The position numbers and the translations under genes were made by a program. A model generated the notes under the pieces. The model did no database searches, was not told the DNA's origin, and saw only the letters and a program-made list of their open reading frames with translations. From positions 1 to 5,277 of the forward strand of contig JAVBQK010000138.1 in the NCBI GenBank assembly GCA_031549105.1: a stretch of DNA of 5,277 bases. Direction: 5' to 3'. This DNA is from Avichristensenella sp031549105 (GTDB taxonomy: Bacteria; Bacillota; Clostridia; Christensenellales; Aristaeellaceae). Of this stretch, positions 1-5,253 are shown one piece after another; position 1 is the first letter of the stretch; each line of letters starts with the position of its first letter.

Positions 1-95
1 TGTCGCGGTAGGAATGAAGAAACGCGGAGGGGGGGAGACGCAAGGGTCGCCCCGGCCGGGGGGGAGCAGTGCCAAAACACCCCATCGGAGCACCA

Positions 96-134
96 CCGGG
101 GGGGTTTTTGAGAAAAAAAAGAGACCCCCCCCGG
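96..134. repeat. G-run/C-run hairpin with A/T-rich interior
   Basis: CCGGGGGGG (96-104) is perfectly complementary to CCCCCCCGG (126-134), giving a 9-bp all-GC stem. The interior begins with T5 (105-109) and contains A8 (113-120), which could pair further. Read on the minus strand, the direction of ppdK transcription, the interior is T8-rich. It may act as a backup transcription stop or may only be part of the surrounding repeat element. Confidence 0.55.
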
Positions 135-137
135 ACG

Positions 138-174
138 AAAAAAGTTGGGATTCCAAAGGGCGAAGGTCCTTTGG
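138..174 (-). terminator. Possible secondary terminator hairpin downstream of ppdK
   Basis: CCAAAGG (153-159) and CCTTTGG (168-174) form a 7-bp stem with an 8-base loop. Read on the minus strand, it is followed after about nine bases by T6 (complement of A6 at 138-143). The gap between stem and T run is long for a classical intrinsic terminator, so it may instead be a structural piece of the repeat element. Confidence 0.3.
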
Positions 175-180
175 CAGGGT

Positions 181-197
181 CTGGGACAGCGTCCCAG
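181..197. repeat. Perfect 7-bp hairpin in the repeat element
   Basis: CTGGGAC (181-187) and GTCCCAG (191-197) are perfectly complementary around a 3-base loop. There is no T tract on either side, so this is not a terminator by itself. It directly abuts the right-hand terminal inverted repeat arm, as in REP/MITE-type elements built of adjacent hairpins. Confidence 0.6.
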
Positions 198-226
198 CGT
201 TCTGTCTCCTTACCGCGACAGCCCCT

Positions 227-258
227 AGGAAGAAGGGCCGCCAAGTCGGCGGCCCTTC
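227..258 (-). terminator. Putative intrinsic terminator of ppdK
   Basis: GAAGGGCCGCC (232-242) and GGCGGCCCTTC (248-258) form a perfect 11-bp stem with a 5-base loop, 15 bases past the ppdK stop codon. The minus-strand tail is only TTCCT, a weak U tract, but the stem is very stable and its position is right. Further hairpins downstream (153-174, 96-134) could back it up. Confidence 0.65.
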
Positions 259-273
259 GTTATGCCGGGTCTC

Positions 274-2910
274 TTACTTCTTCATGTCTTCAATCGCCGC
301 ATGGGCAGCCGCCAGGCGCGCGATCGGCACGCGGAACGGCGAGCAGCTCACGTAGCTCAGGCCGACCTTGTGGCAGAAGATGACGCTGGACGGGTCGCCA
401 CCATGCTCGCCGCAGATGCCCAGCTTGATGTCGGGGCGGGTCTTGCGGCCCAGGGTGACGGCCATCTCGACGAACTTGCCAACGCCGGTCTGGTCCAGAC
501 GGGCAAAGGGATCGCTCTCGAAAATCTTCTTCTCGTAGTAGGAATCGAGGAACTTGCCCGCGTCATCGCGCGAGAAGCCGAACGTCATCTGGGTCAGGTC
601 GTTGGTGCCGAAGGAGAAGAACTCCGCTTCCTTGGCGATGTCATCGGCCGTGACGCAGGCGCGCGGGATCTCGATCATCGTGCCGATCATGTACTCGCAG
701 GATTCGCTGCGCTCGGCGAAGACGGTCTTGATCGTATCCTCAACGATGCCCTTGACGTACGCCAGCTCCTTCACCTCGCCAACCAGCGGGATCATGATCT
801 CGGGCTTGATGGAGAGGCCGGTTTCCTTCTTAACATTCAGCGCGGCTTCGATGACAGCACGGGTCTGCATCTCGGCGATTTCCGGATACGTCACGGACAG
901 GCGGCAGCCGCGGTGGCCCATCATCGGGTTGAACTCGTGCAGGCTGTCGATCTTGGCGATGATATGATCCGGCGTGGTGGAAAGTTCCTGGGCGATTGCC
1001 GCGATTTCATCGGCCATGTCCTTCTGCGGCAGGAACTCATGCAGCGGTGGATCCAGGAAGCGGATCGTCACCGGGCGCTCTTCCATTGCCTTGTAGATGC
1101 CCTCGAAGTCTCCGCGCTGCATCGGCAGCAGCTTGGCGAGCGCGAGGCGGCGCTGATCCTCAGTGTCGGCCAGAATCATCTCGCGGACGGCCTTAATGCG
1201 GTCACCCTCGAAGAACATATGCTCGGTACGGCACAGGCCGATACCTTCCGCGCCGAACGCAACCGCCTGGCGGGCGTCCTTGGGGGTGTCGGCATTGGTG
1301 CGAACCTTGAGGGTGCGTACGGCGTCGGCCCAGCCCATCAGGCGCGCGAAGTCGCCGCTGACGGTGGCTTCGACGGTGGGGATCTTCTCGCCGTAGATCT
1401 TGCCGGTGGAGCCGTCAATGGAGAGGAAATCGCCTTCCTTGAACGTCTTGTCACCGATGGTCATGCTCTTGGCTCCGTCGTTGATGCGGATTGCGCCGCA
1501 GCCGACGACCGCGCAGCGGCCCATGCCGCGGGCGACAACGGCAGCGTGGCTCGTCATGCCGCCACGGGCGGTCAGGATGCCCTGCGAAAGGTCCATGCCC
1601 TCGATGTCTTCCGGCGTAGTTTCCACGCGGCAGAGCAGCACCTTCATGCCACCCTTGGCGGCGGCGGCGGCGGACTCGGCGGTGAAGAACACCTGGCCGA
1701 AGGCGGCGCCGGGCGACGCGGGCCGACCCTGGGCGATGTGCGCAGCGGCCTTCAGCGCGGCTGAGTCAAAGTTCGGGTGCAGCAGCGTATCCAGCTGCTT
1801 GGGTTCTACCTTCAGAACGGCCTCGTTGGGGGTCAGCATGCCTTCGTCCACCAGATCGACAGCAATCTTCAGCGCGGCGGCGGCGGTACGCTTGCCGTTA
1901 CGCGTCTGCAGCATGAACAGCTTCTTATCTTCAATGGTGAACTCCATGTCCTGCATGTCGTGGTAGTGCTTCTCCAGCAGGTTCGCGGTGTTCACGAACT
2001 GCTCGTACACTTCCGGCATCGCATCAGCGAGCGTGGAGATCGGCTGCGGGGTGCGGATGCCGGCGACGACGTCCTCGCCCTGCGCGTTGATCAGGTACTC
2101 ACCGTAGAGCTTCTTTTCGCCGGTGGAGGGGTTGCGCGTGAAGGCAACGCCGGTGCCGCAATCATCGCCCATGTTGCCGAAGACCATCGACTGCACGTTG
2201 ACGGCGGTGCCCCAATCGCTGGGGATGTCGTTCATGCGGCGATAGTAGATGGCGCGCGGGTTGTCCCAGGAACGGAACACGGCCTTGATGGCCTCCATCA
2301 GCTGAACCTTCGGGTCCTGCGGGAAGGCTTCGCCCTTCACCTGTTCGTATAGCTGCTTAAAGCGGCGCACGAGTTCCTTCAGATCATCGGCATCAAGGCC
2401 GGTGTCAAACTCAACGCCCTTTTCTTCTTTCATGTGCTCGAGGATCGCTTCGAACTTGCCCTTGTCCACTTCCATCACGACGTCGGAGTACATCATGATG
2501 AAACGGCGGTAGCTGTCATACGCGAAGCGCTCGTTGTTGGATTTTTTAGCCATGCCGATGACGGCGGCGTCGTTGAGGCCCAGGTTCAGGATGGTATCCA
2601 TCATGCCCGGCATGGACGCACGCGCGCCGGAACGCACGGAGACCAGGAAGGGGTTTTCATTGTCGCCAAACTGCTTGCCAATGACCGCTTCGGTCGCGGC
2701 CAGCGCTTCAAAAATCTGCGCCTGAATATCATCGGATACAACCTTGCCATCCTTGTAATACTTGGTGCAGGCTTCGGTCGTTACGGTGAACCCTGGCGGG
2801 ACAGGCAGCCCCAGCGTGCTCATCTCGGCCAGGTTCGCGCCCTTGCCGCCGAGCAGGTTCTTCATGCCGGCATTGCCTTCCTTGAACAGATAGACATACT
2901 TCGTAGACAT
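274..2910 (-). CDS. ppdK: Pyruvate, phosphate dikinase
   Basis: This 878-residue enzyme catalyses the reversible conversion of pyruvate, ATP and phosphate to phosphoenolpyruvate, AMP and pyrophosphate in the cytoplasm. In anaerobic Clostridia it can run in a glycolytic or gluconeogenic direction. The N-terminal ATP-grasp region shows GGKGANLAEM (21-30), SVRSGARASMPGMMDT (91-106, binding Arg93), Glu323 and QTRNGKR with Arg337. The central swivelling phosphohistidine domain has GGMTSHAAVVARGMG with catalytic His455; Thr453 is the residue targeted by regulatory proteins in homologues. The C-terminal PEP/pyruvate barrel has CRTEHM (Arg561), Arg617, MIEIPR (Glu747), FGTND (Asn770, Asp771) and GICGEHGG with proton donor Cys833. 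Length is close to the usual 874-880, and all key residues are intact. The ATG at 2910 is chosen because AAGGAG (2919-2924) lies 8 bases upstream; the in-frame GTG at 2916 would be only 2 bases from it. The gene is transcribed alone, divergently from the ferredoxin gene. Confidence 0.98.
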   Translation of the reverse strand: MSTKYVYLFKEGNAGMKNLLGGKGANLAEMSTLGLPVPPGFTVTTEACTKYYKDGKVVSDDIQAQIFEALAATEAVIGKQFGDNENPFLVSVRSGARASMPGMMDTILNLGLNDAAVIGMAKKSNNERFAYDSYRRFIMMYSDVVMEVDKGKFEAILEHMKEEKGVEFDTGLDADDLKELVRRFKQLYEQVKGEAFPQDPKVQLMEAIKAVFRSWDNPRAIYYRRMNDIPSDWGTAVNVQSMVFGNMGDDCGTGVAFTRNPSTGEKKLYGEYLINAQGEDVVAGIRTPQPISTLADAMPEVYEQFVNTANLLEKHYHDMQDMEFTIEDKKLFMLQTRNGKRTAAAALKIAVDLVDEGMLTPNEAVLKVEPKQLDTLLHPNFDSAALKAAAHIAQGRPASPGAAFGQVFFTAESAAAAAKGGMKVLLCRVETTPEDIEGMDLSQGILTARGGMTSHAAVVARGMGRCAVVGCGAIRINDGAKSMTIGDKTFKEGDFLSIDGSTGKIYGEKIPTVEATVSGDFARLMGWADAVRTLKVRTNADTPKDARQAVAFGAEGIGLCRTEHMFFEGDRIKAVREMILADTEDQRRLALAKLLPMQRGDFEGIYKAMEERPVTIRFLDPPLHEFLPQKDMADEIAAIAQELSTTPDHIIAKIDSLHEFNPMMGHRGCRLSVTYPEIAEMQTRAVIEAALNVKKETGLSIKPEIMIPLVGEVKELAYVKGIVEDTIKTVFAERSESCEYMIGTMIEIPRACVTADDIAKEAEFFSFGTNDLTQMTFGFSRDDAGKFLDSYYEKKIFESDPFARLDQTGVGKFVEMAVTLGRKTRPDIKLGICGEHGGDPSSVIFCHKVGLSYVSCSPFRVPIARLAAAHAAIEDMKK

Positions 2911-2918
2911 TCGCACTT

Positions 2919-2924
2919 CTCCTT
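2919..2924 (-). promoter_or_regulatory. Ribosome binding site of ppdK
   Basis: The minus strand reads AAGGAG, 8 bases before the ATG at 2910. This site decides the start in favour of that ATG over the GTG two codons upstream. Confidence 0.85.
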
Positions 2925-2962
2925 ACCCATTCTTGCTTTTTGTGTACATTTCACAACATCTT

Positions 2963-2991
2963 AGTATACACTGGTTTCCAGTACCTGGCAA
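2963..2991 (-). promoter_or_regulatory. Sigma-A-type promoter of ppdK with an inverted repeat in the spacer
   Basis: On the minus strand the -35 box is TTGCCA (2991-2986, 5 of 6 to consensus) and the -10 box is TATACT (2968-2963, 5 of 6), separated by exactly 17 bases. Transcription would start near 2956, giving a leader of about 45 bases with the ribosome binding site in place. The spacer contains ACTGG-TTT-CCAGT (2970-2982), a perfect inverted repeat that could be an operator. No cognate regulator is visible. Confidence 0.8.
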
Positions 2992-3044
2992 TAGCTTGCC
3001 GTAGTTTTAGTCAAATTATGTATTTATCCGGACATTTTCTTCGT

Positions 3045-3061
3045 ATATCCGCCATGGATAT
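3045..3061. repeat. 6-5-6 inverted repeat between divergent promoters
   Basis: ATATCC (3045-3050) and GGATAT (3056-3061) are perfect inverted halves separated by 5 bases. The site lies about 30 bases upstream of the ferredoxin -35 box and about 55 bases upstream of the ppdK -35 box. The size and position would suit a dimeric regulator, but a repeat this short can arise by chance. Confidence 0.3.
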
Positions 3062-3092
3062 TTCTGGGAGCCAAACAGTGCGCGGTTTATTA

Positions 3093-3121
3093 TTGCATTC
3101 CGCGCGAAGAAATGCTACAAT
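3093..3121 (+). promoter_or_regulatory. Promoter of the ferredoxin gene (extended -10)
   Basis: TGC-TACAAT (3113-3121) is an extended -10 element. A weak -35, TTGCAT (3093-3098), lies 17 bases upstream of the -10 hexamer. Transcription would begin around 3128, leaving a leader of about 24 bases. The TG extension compensates for the poor -35 box. Confidence 0.65.
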
Positions 3122-3138
3122 GCGGTCGTACAAAATAT

Positions 3139-3143
3139 GGAGG
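3139..3143 (+). promoter_or_regulatory. Ribosome binding site of the ferredoxin gene
   Basis: GGAGG lies 8 bases before the ATG at 3152. It overlaps the alternative in-frame ATG at 3137, which therefore cannot be served by it; this fixes the start at 3152. Confidence 0.85.
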
Positions 3144-3151
3144 TGCTATGT

Positions 3152-3322
3152 ATGGCGTTCAAAATTGGCGACGAATGCATCGCGTGTGGCGCGTGCGAGG
3201 CGGAATGCCCGGTTGAGGCGATTTCTGAGGGCGATGGCAAGTACGTAATCGATCCCGATAAGTGCATTGATTGCGGCGCGTGCGCCGGAACCTGCCCCAC
3301 GTCTGCGATCGAAGAGGCGTAA
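3152..3322 (+). CDS. 2[4Fe-4S] ferredoxin, clostridial type
   Basis: This 56-residue cytoplasmic protein is a low-potential electron carrier of the bacterial 2[4Fe-4S] class, which in anaerobes serves pyruvate:ferredoxin oxidoreductase, hydrogenase and similar enzymes. Two CxxCxxCxxxCP motifs are visible: Cys9, 12, 15, 19 and Cys38, 41, 44, 48. By family convention cluster I uses Cys9, 12, 15 and 48, and cluster II uses Cys38, 41, 44 and 19. All eight cysteines and both following prolines are present, and the size matches the classic 55-residue clostridial ferredoxins. The acidic composition (many Asp and Glu) is typical. The gene has its own promoter and terminator and appears monocistronic. 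The specific redox partner cannot be told from this window. Confidence 0.96.
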   Translation: MAFKIGDECIACGACEAECPVEAISEGDGKYVIDPDKCIDCGACAGTCPTSAIEEA

Positions 3323-3344
3323 GGGACTCCAAAGGTAAAGTTTT

Positions 3345-3372
3345 AAGGGCCTCGCGAAAGCGGGGCCTTTTT
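3345..3372 (+). terminator. Intrinsic terminator of the ferredoxin gene
   Basis: AAGGGCCTCGC (3345-3355) pairs with GCGGGGCCTTT (3360-3370) across a GAAA tetraloop, with two G-T wobbles. The run TTTTT (3368-3372) forms the tail. It lies 22 bases after the ferredoxin stop codon and separates that gene from the next promoter at 3391. Confidence 0.92.
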
Positions 3373-3390
3373 GTCGCCTGAAAAAAGCGG

Positions 3391-3419
3391 TTGACGCGCA
3401 AACATAGGTTTGATATACT
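3391..3419 (+). promoter_or_regulatory. Strong promoter of the ABC exporter leader and operon
   Basis: TTGACG (3391-3396, 5 of 6 to consensus) and TATACT (3414-3419, 5 of 6) are separated by exactly 17 bases, with a TGA extension (3411-3413) next to the -10 box. This is the best promoter in the window. Transcription should begin near 3426, about 225 bases before the first permease gene. A strong promoter followed by a terminator before the first gene is the usual architecture of an attenuated operon. Confidence 0.85.
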
Positions 3420-3456
3420 GTTTGGGAGTTTATTGATTTGAGAGGGGGCGTGAGGT

Positions 3457-3567
3457 ATGTACAAAGACTGGCGGCTGACCAGCCTGTCGCTGCTGATTCT
3501 CACGCATAACACGCTGCACACAAGGGATAAGTCCGCCTTTTTTGGACCCCGCGTGTGCAAGCCATAG
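3457..3567 (+). CDS. Possible 36-residue leader peptide
   Basis: A short ORF opens with MYKDWRLTSLSLLILTHNTL, contains one Trp and a Leu-rich stretch, and stops at TAG inside the leader RNA. A purine-rich AGAGGGGG (3441-3448) lies 8 bases before the ATG and could serve as a ribosome binding site. About 70% of codons end in G or C, similar to the genes nearby. The ORF spans the nested hairpin at 3515-3559, and its stop codon lies in the loop of the following hairpin, so a translating or stalled ribosome would change the fold, as in known leader-peptide attenuators. I recognise no homologue. It could equally be a chance ORF in a structured RNA; there is no obvious run of a regulatory codon. Confidence 0.35.
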   Translation: MYKDWRLTSLSLLILTHNTLHTRDKSAFFGPRVCKP

Positions 3568-3586
3568 TGGTTTAGCACGGTTTTTC

Positions 3587-3616
3587 GCGGAGGACCAAAA
3601 GGGTCCTCCGCTTTTT
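3587..3616 (+). terminator. Leader intrinsic terminator (attenuator) before the ABC operon
   Basis: GCGGAGGACC (3587-3596) and GGTCCTCCGC (3602-3611) form a perfect 10-bp stem with a 5-base loop, followed by TTTTT (3612-3616) and then ATTT. It is a textbook rho-independent terminator 34 bases before the first permease start, between the promoter and the operon it should serve. Confidence 0.92.
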
Positions 3617-3625
3617 ATTTGCCTA

Positions 3626-3637
3626 TTTTTCGAAAAA
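3626..3637. repeat. 12-base perfect palindrome next to the permease ribosome binding site
   Basis: TTTTTCGAAAAA is a perfect palindrome placed directly before the GAAGG ribosome binding site (3638-3642) of the first permease. It may be a weak hairpin or only an A/T-rich initiation region that keeps the site unstructured. Confidence 0.4.
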
Positions 3638-3650
3638 GAAGGTGATTTCC

Positions 3651-4421
3651 ATGCAACGATCGATTGCGACCGCGCGCATGTGCCTAAAGGAACAGGGCTA
3701 TTTCGGCCTGGCGGAGCTGCTGCGCATCTACCTGATCCGCGCGGTGACACTGGCCGCGATGCTCGCCATCTGGAATGCGCTCTTTGAAAGTGGCGCTGAT
3801 CTGGATGGCCTTACCCTCGCACAGATGCTTTCCTACACGGTCCTCTCCTCCGCGCTGCACCCGATGCTCAATGTCCGCACGCCCGCTTCCAGCTGGATGC
3901 ACAACGGCACCATGCTTGGCCTCTACCAGCGCCCCGCGTCCATCTTCGGCCAGCTTGCGGCGCACGCCGTTGGTGGGTGGCTGATGCAGCTGCTTGTGTT
4001 TTCATTGCCTGCGCTGCTCATTTCCGGCTTGGCCGGTATCCGCGTGATCCCTGTGAGCGGCTGGTTTTTCGTATCGCTGGCGCTCGCCGTGTCCCAGGGC
4101 ATCGCGGTGGATTTTCTGTTCGCTTGCCTGCTGATCCGGCTGAAAAACTTGGAGTGGACGATCCACAGCATCCGCGAGGCGCTCAGCGCCATGCTGACCG
4201 GCGCACTCATTCCGTTCGCAGCGCTGCCGTGGGGGCTTGGCGAATGGCTGGCGCTGTCCCCGCTGGGCACGCTTGCCGGTGCGCCATTGGCGCTGTTCGT
4301 TGGGCTGGATAGCGCCGCGCGGCTTATCCCGGCGCAAATTCTCTGGAATGTTGTGCTATGGCCGCTGGCCATATGGGGCTTTGCACGTTCCCGTGAAAGG
4401 ATGGTGTCCTATGGCGGCTAA
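3651..4421 (+). CDS. ABC-2 type exporter permease, COG4587-like
   Basis: This 256-residue integral membrane protein is probably one half of a heteromeric ABC-2 exporter. Hydrophobic segments lie near residues 23-45, 103-130, 136-162, 176-218 and 226-245. The soluble stretch RTPASSWMHNGTMLGLYQRPAS (about 76-97) resembles the coupling region with a conserved RP in this family. The motif LTGALIPFAALPWGLGEW (182-199) matches the G-x-hiPh-x-hP signature (h hydrophobic) before the last helix pair in COG4587 permeases. The ATG at 3651 is chosen because AAGAAGG ends 8 bases upstream; the in-frame GTG at 3642 overlaps that site. The gene overlaps the next permease by 11 bases, so translation is probably coupled. 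The substrate is unknown: related three-part exporters have been linked to viologen efflux in a cyanobacterium (from memory), which does not establish substrate here. Confidence 0.85.
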   Translation: MQRSIATARMCLKEQGYFGLAELLRIYLIRAVTLAAMLAIWNALFESGADLDGLTLAQMLSYTVLSSALHPMLNVRTPASSWMHNGTMLGLYQRPASIFGQLAAHAVGGWLMQLLVFSLPALLISGLAGIRVIPVSGWFFVSLALAVSQGIAVDFLFACLLIRLKNLEWTIHSIREALSAMLTGALIPFAALPWGLGEWLALSPLGTLAGAPLALFVGLDSAARLIPAQILWNVVLWPLAIWGFARSRERMVSYGG

Positions 4422-5253
4422 ACTCAAACGGGTATTCTCGCTCTATGCGCTGTACGCGCGCATGGATTTTGCGTGGTTCACACAGGATACATTTAGTTGC
4501 GGACTATGCATTCTCAGCGATATCATCTCCAACATCGCGTCCGTCTCCGGCATCCTTCTGCTTTCAGTGCGTTTTGGCGGCATCGGTGGGTTTTCGGCGG
4601 ACGAGGCGCTCTTCATGCTGGGATTTTTGACCCTGGCGGACGGTGTGCAGTTCATGTTTTTGGGTGGGTTCAATGTCATCCAGATCAGCCGCCGCATCGG
4701 GCGCAGCCAGGTGGATCATATGATGATCCAGCCCATCCCGCTCTGGATGCAACTGCTCACCGAGGGCTTCTTGCCCATCTCCGGCAATAGCGGGCTTTTG
4801 TGCGGCCTAGTGCTAACCATCATTGCGATCATCAGGCTGGGCCTTATCATCACGCCCGGCTGGGTGCTGCTTTTTATCTTGTTGGTGGCGGCGCGCTCGG
4901 CCATTTCCATCGGTGCAAGCTACCTGATCGGCTCATCAGCCTTTTACCAGCCCGCCGCGTGCGAAGAAATATCTGGCCTGGTGCTGGACCTGTTTGGCAC
5001 GCTGGGCAAGTACCCACTGTTCGGCCTCCCGATGTGGCTGACCGGCATCCTGGTTACCGTCATCCCAGCCGGGCTGATGGCGTGGTTGCCCGCGCTGGTG
5101 CTGCTGGGCAAGGCCGGCACAGCTCCTGTGCTGCTAGTTGTTACGATTGGCGCCATCCTGCTGGCACTTGGCCGCATGGCTTTTCAGAAAGGAATGAAAT
5201 ACTATGTCAAACATGGCGTTAGCCGCTACCGTGACCTCGGACACCGCGGTTGA
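4411..5253 (+). CDS. ABC-2 type exporter permease, COG3694 (DUF990)-like
   Basis: This 280-residue membrane protein is the likely partner of the preceding permease. Hydrophobic segments lie near residues 28-54, 64-90, 121-145, 147-175, 205-233 and 236-256. The loop RRIGRSQVDHMMIQPIPLWMQ (94-114) resembles the family coupling region (i-x-x-G-x-hD-x-x-hh-x-Ph). GKYPLFGLPMWLTGILVTVIPAGLMAWLPALVLLG (199-233) closely follows the YP...iP...Pa...LG signature of COG3694 proteins. The ATG at 4411 has AAAGGA (4396-4401) 9 bases upstream and overlaps the end of the first permease; the frame is open further upstream to 4237, but that part is out of frame inside the first permease and has no membrane-protein character. 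Its 3' end overlaps the next gene by 50 bases, giving a basic hydrophilic tail (about 262-280). Role as an exporter subunit is well supported; substrate is not. Confidence 0.88.
   Translation: MAAKLKRVFSLYALYARMDFAWFTQDTFSCGLCILSDIISNIASVSGILLLSVRFGGIGGFSADEALFMLGFLTLADGVQFMFLGGFNVIQISRRIGRSQVDHMMIQPIPLWMQLLTEGFLPISGNSGLLCGLVLTIIAIIRLGLIITPGWVLLFILLVAARSAISIGASYLIGSSAFYQPAACEEISGLVLDLFGTLGKYPLFGLPMWLTGILVTVIPAGLMAWLPALVLLGKAGTAPVLLVVTIGAILLALGRMAFQKGMKYYVKHGVSRYRDLGHRG
5188..5194 (+). promoter_or_regulatory. Ribosome binding site of the ABC ATPase gene, inside the permease gene
   Basis: AAAGGAA lies 9 bases before the ATG at 5204 and within the coding sequence of the upstream permease. It favours 5204 over the in-frame ATG at 5213. 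Confidence 0.65.

Larger units (their letters stand above)
1..220. repeat. Intergenic palindrome-rich element with imperfect terminal inverted repeats
   Basis: Bases 1-10 (TGTCGCGGTA) are the exact reverse complement of 211-220. The similarity continues imperfectly to about 1-25 versus 197-220, allowing small gaps (both inner ends read AACGC when the right end is reverse-complemented). Between these arms lie three G7 runs (29-35, 58-64, 98-104), a C8 run (125-132), an A8 run (113-120), a 12-base perfect palindrome CCCCGGCCGGGG (50-61) and hairpins at 96-134, 153-174 and 181-197. No reading frame here shows a protein family or a convincing ribosome binding site. The arrangement fits a non-coding, REP-like or MITE-like repeat inserted downstream of ppdK. 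That identity is inference: only one copy is visible, no target-site duplication can be seen, and the left end coincides with the window edge, so the element may extend further. Confidence 0.5.
3426..3650 (+). promoter_or_regulatory. Long structured leader of the ABC operon, probable attenuator
   Basis: The region from the inferred transcription start to the first permease contains several stackable structures. GCGTGAG (3448-3454) is complementary to CTCACGC (3499-3505). TGCACAC, GGG and GTCC (3515-3534) are complementary in nested order to GGAC, CCC and GTGTGCA (3544-3559). GTGC (3555-3558), with AGCCA (3560-3564), pairs with TGGTT and GCAC up to 3578, ending before T5. An intrinsic terminator follows at 3587-3616. 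The 3544-3559 arm and the third hairpin share bases, so they exclude each other. No promoter is seen between the terminator and the first gene, so the operon depends on readthrough. I do not recognise a known riboswitch class. A free-standing small RNA ending at 3616 is the alternative. Confidence 0.6.

Noticed and set aside
14..383. Overlapping plus-strand open frames of 113 and 104 codons at the left edge
   Set aside because: Low-complexity Arg/Pro/Gly/Ser translations come from homopolymer runs and hairpins, and the frames run into the antisense of ppdK. The second frame has no usable ribosome binding site.
262..1764. A 500-codon open frame on the plus strand opposite ppdK, plus shorter ones at 1777-2352 and 2434-2964
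   Set aside because: They lie wholly or almost wholly antisense to an intact, highly conserved dikinase gene. Their compositions (rich in Ala, Gly, Asp, His, Leu, Val) are those expected from the reverse complement of a GC-biased gene. No ribosome binding site or protein family is visible.
3426..3616. The leader transcript as a known RNA (6S RNA, SRP RNA, tmRNA, RNase P, T-box, common riboswitches)
   Set aside because: I looked for the conserved cores I know for these classes and found none. The position directly before the exporter favours a cis-acting leader, though a separate small RNA is not excluded.
3430..3750. Minus-strand open frames across the ABC leader and first permease (also 3159-3578)
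   Set aside because: They cross strong promoter and terminator signals of the plus strand and the ferredoxin gene, and have no recognisable motifs.
4237..4410. Upstream extension of the second permease to the ATG at 4237
   Set aside because: It would overlap the first permease by 185 bases in another frame, gives an Arg/Trp/Cys-rich sequence unlike the family N-terminus, and has a worse initiation site than the ATG at 4411 with AAAGGA.
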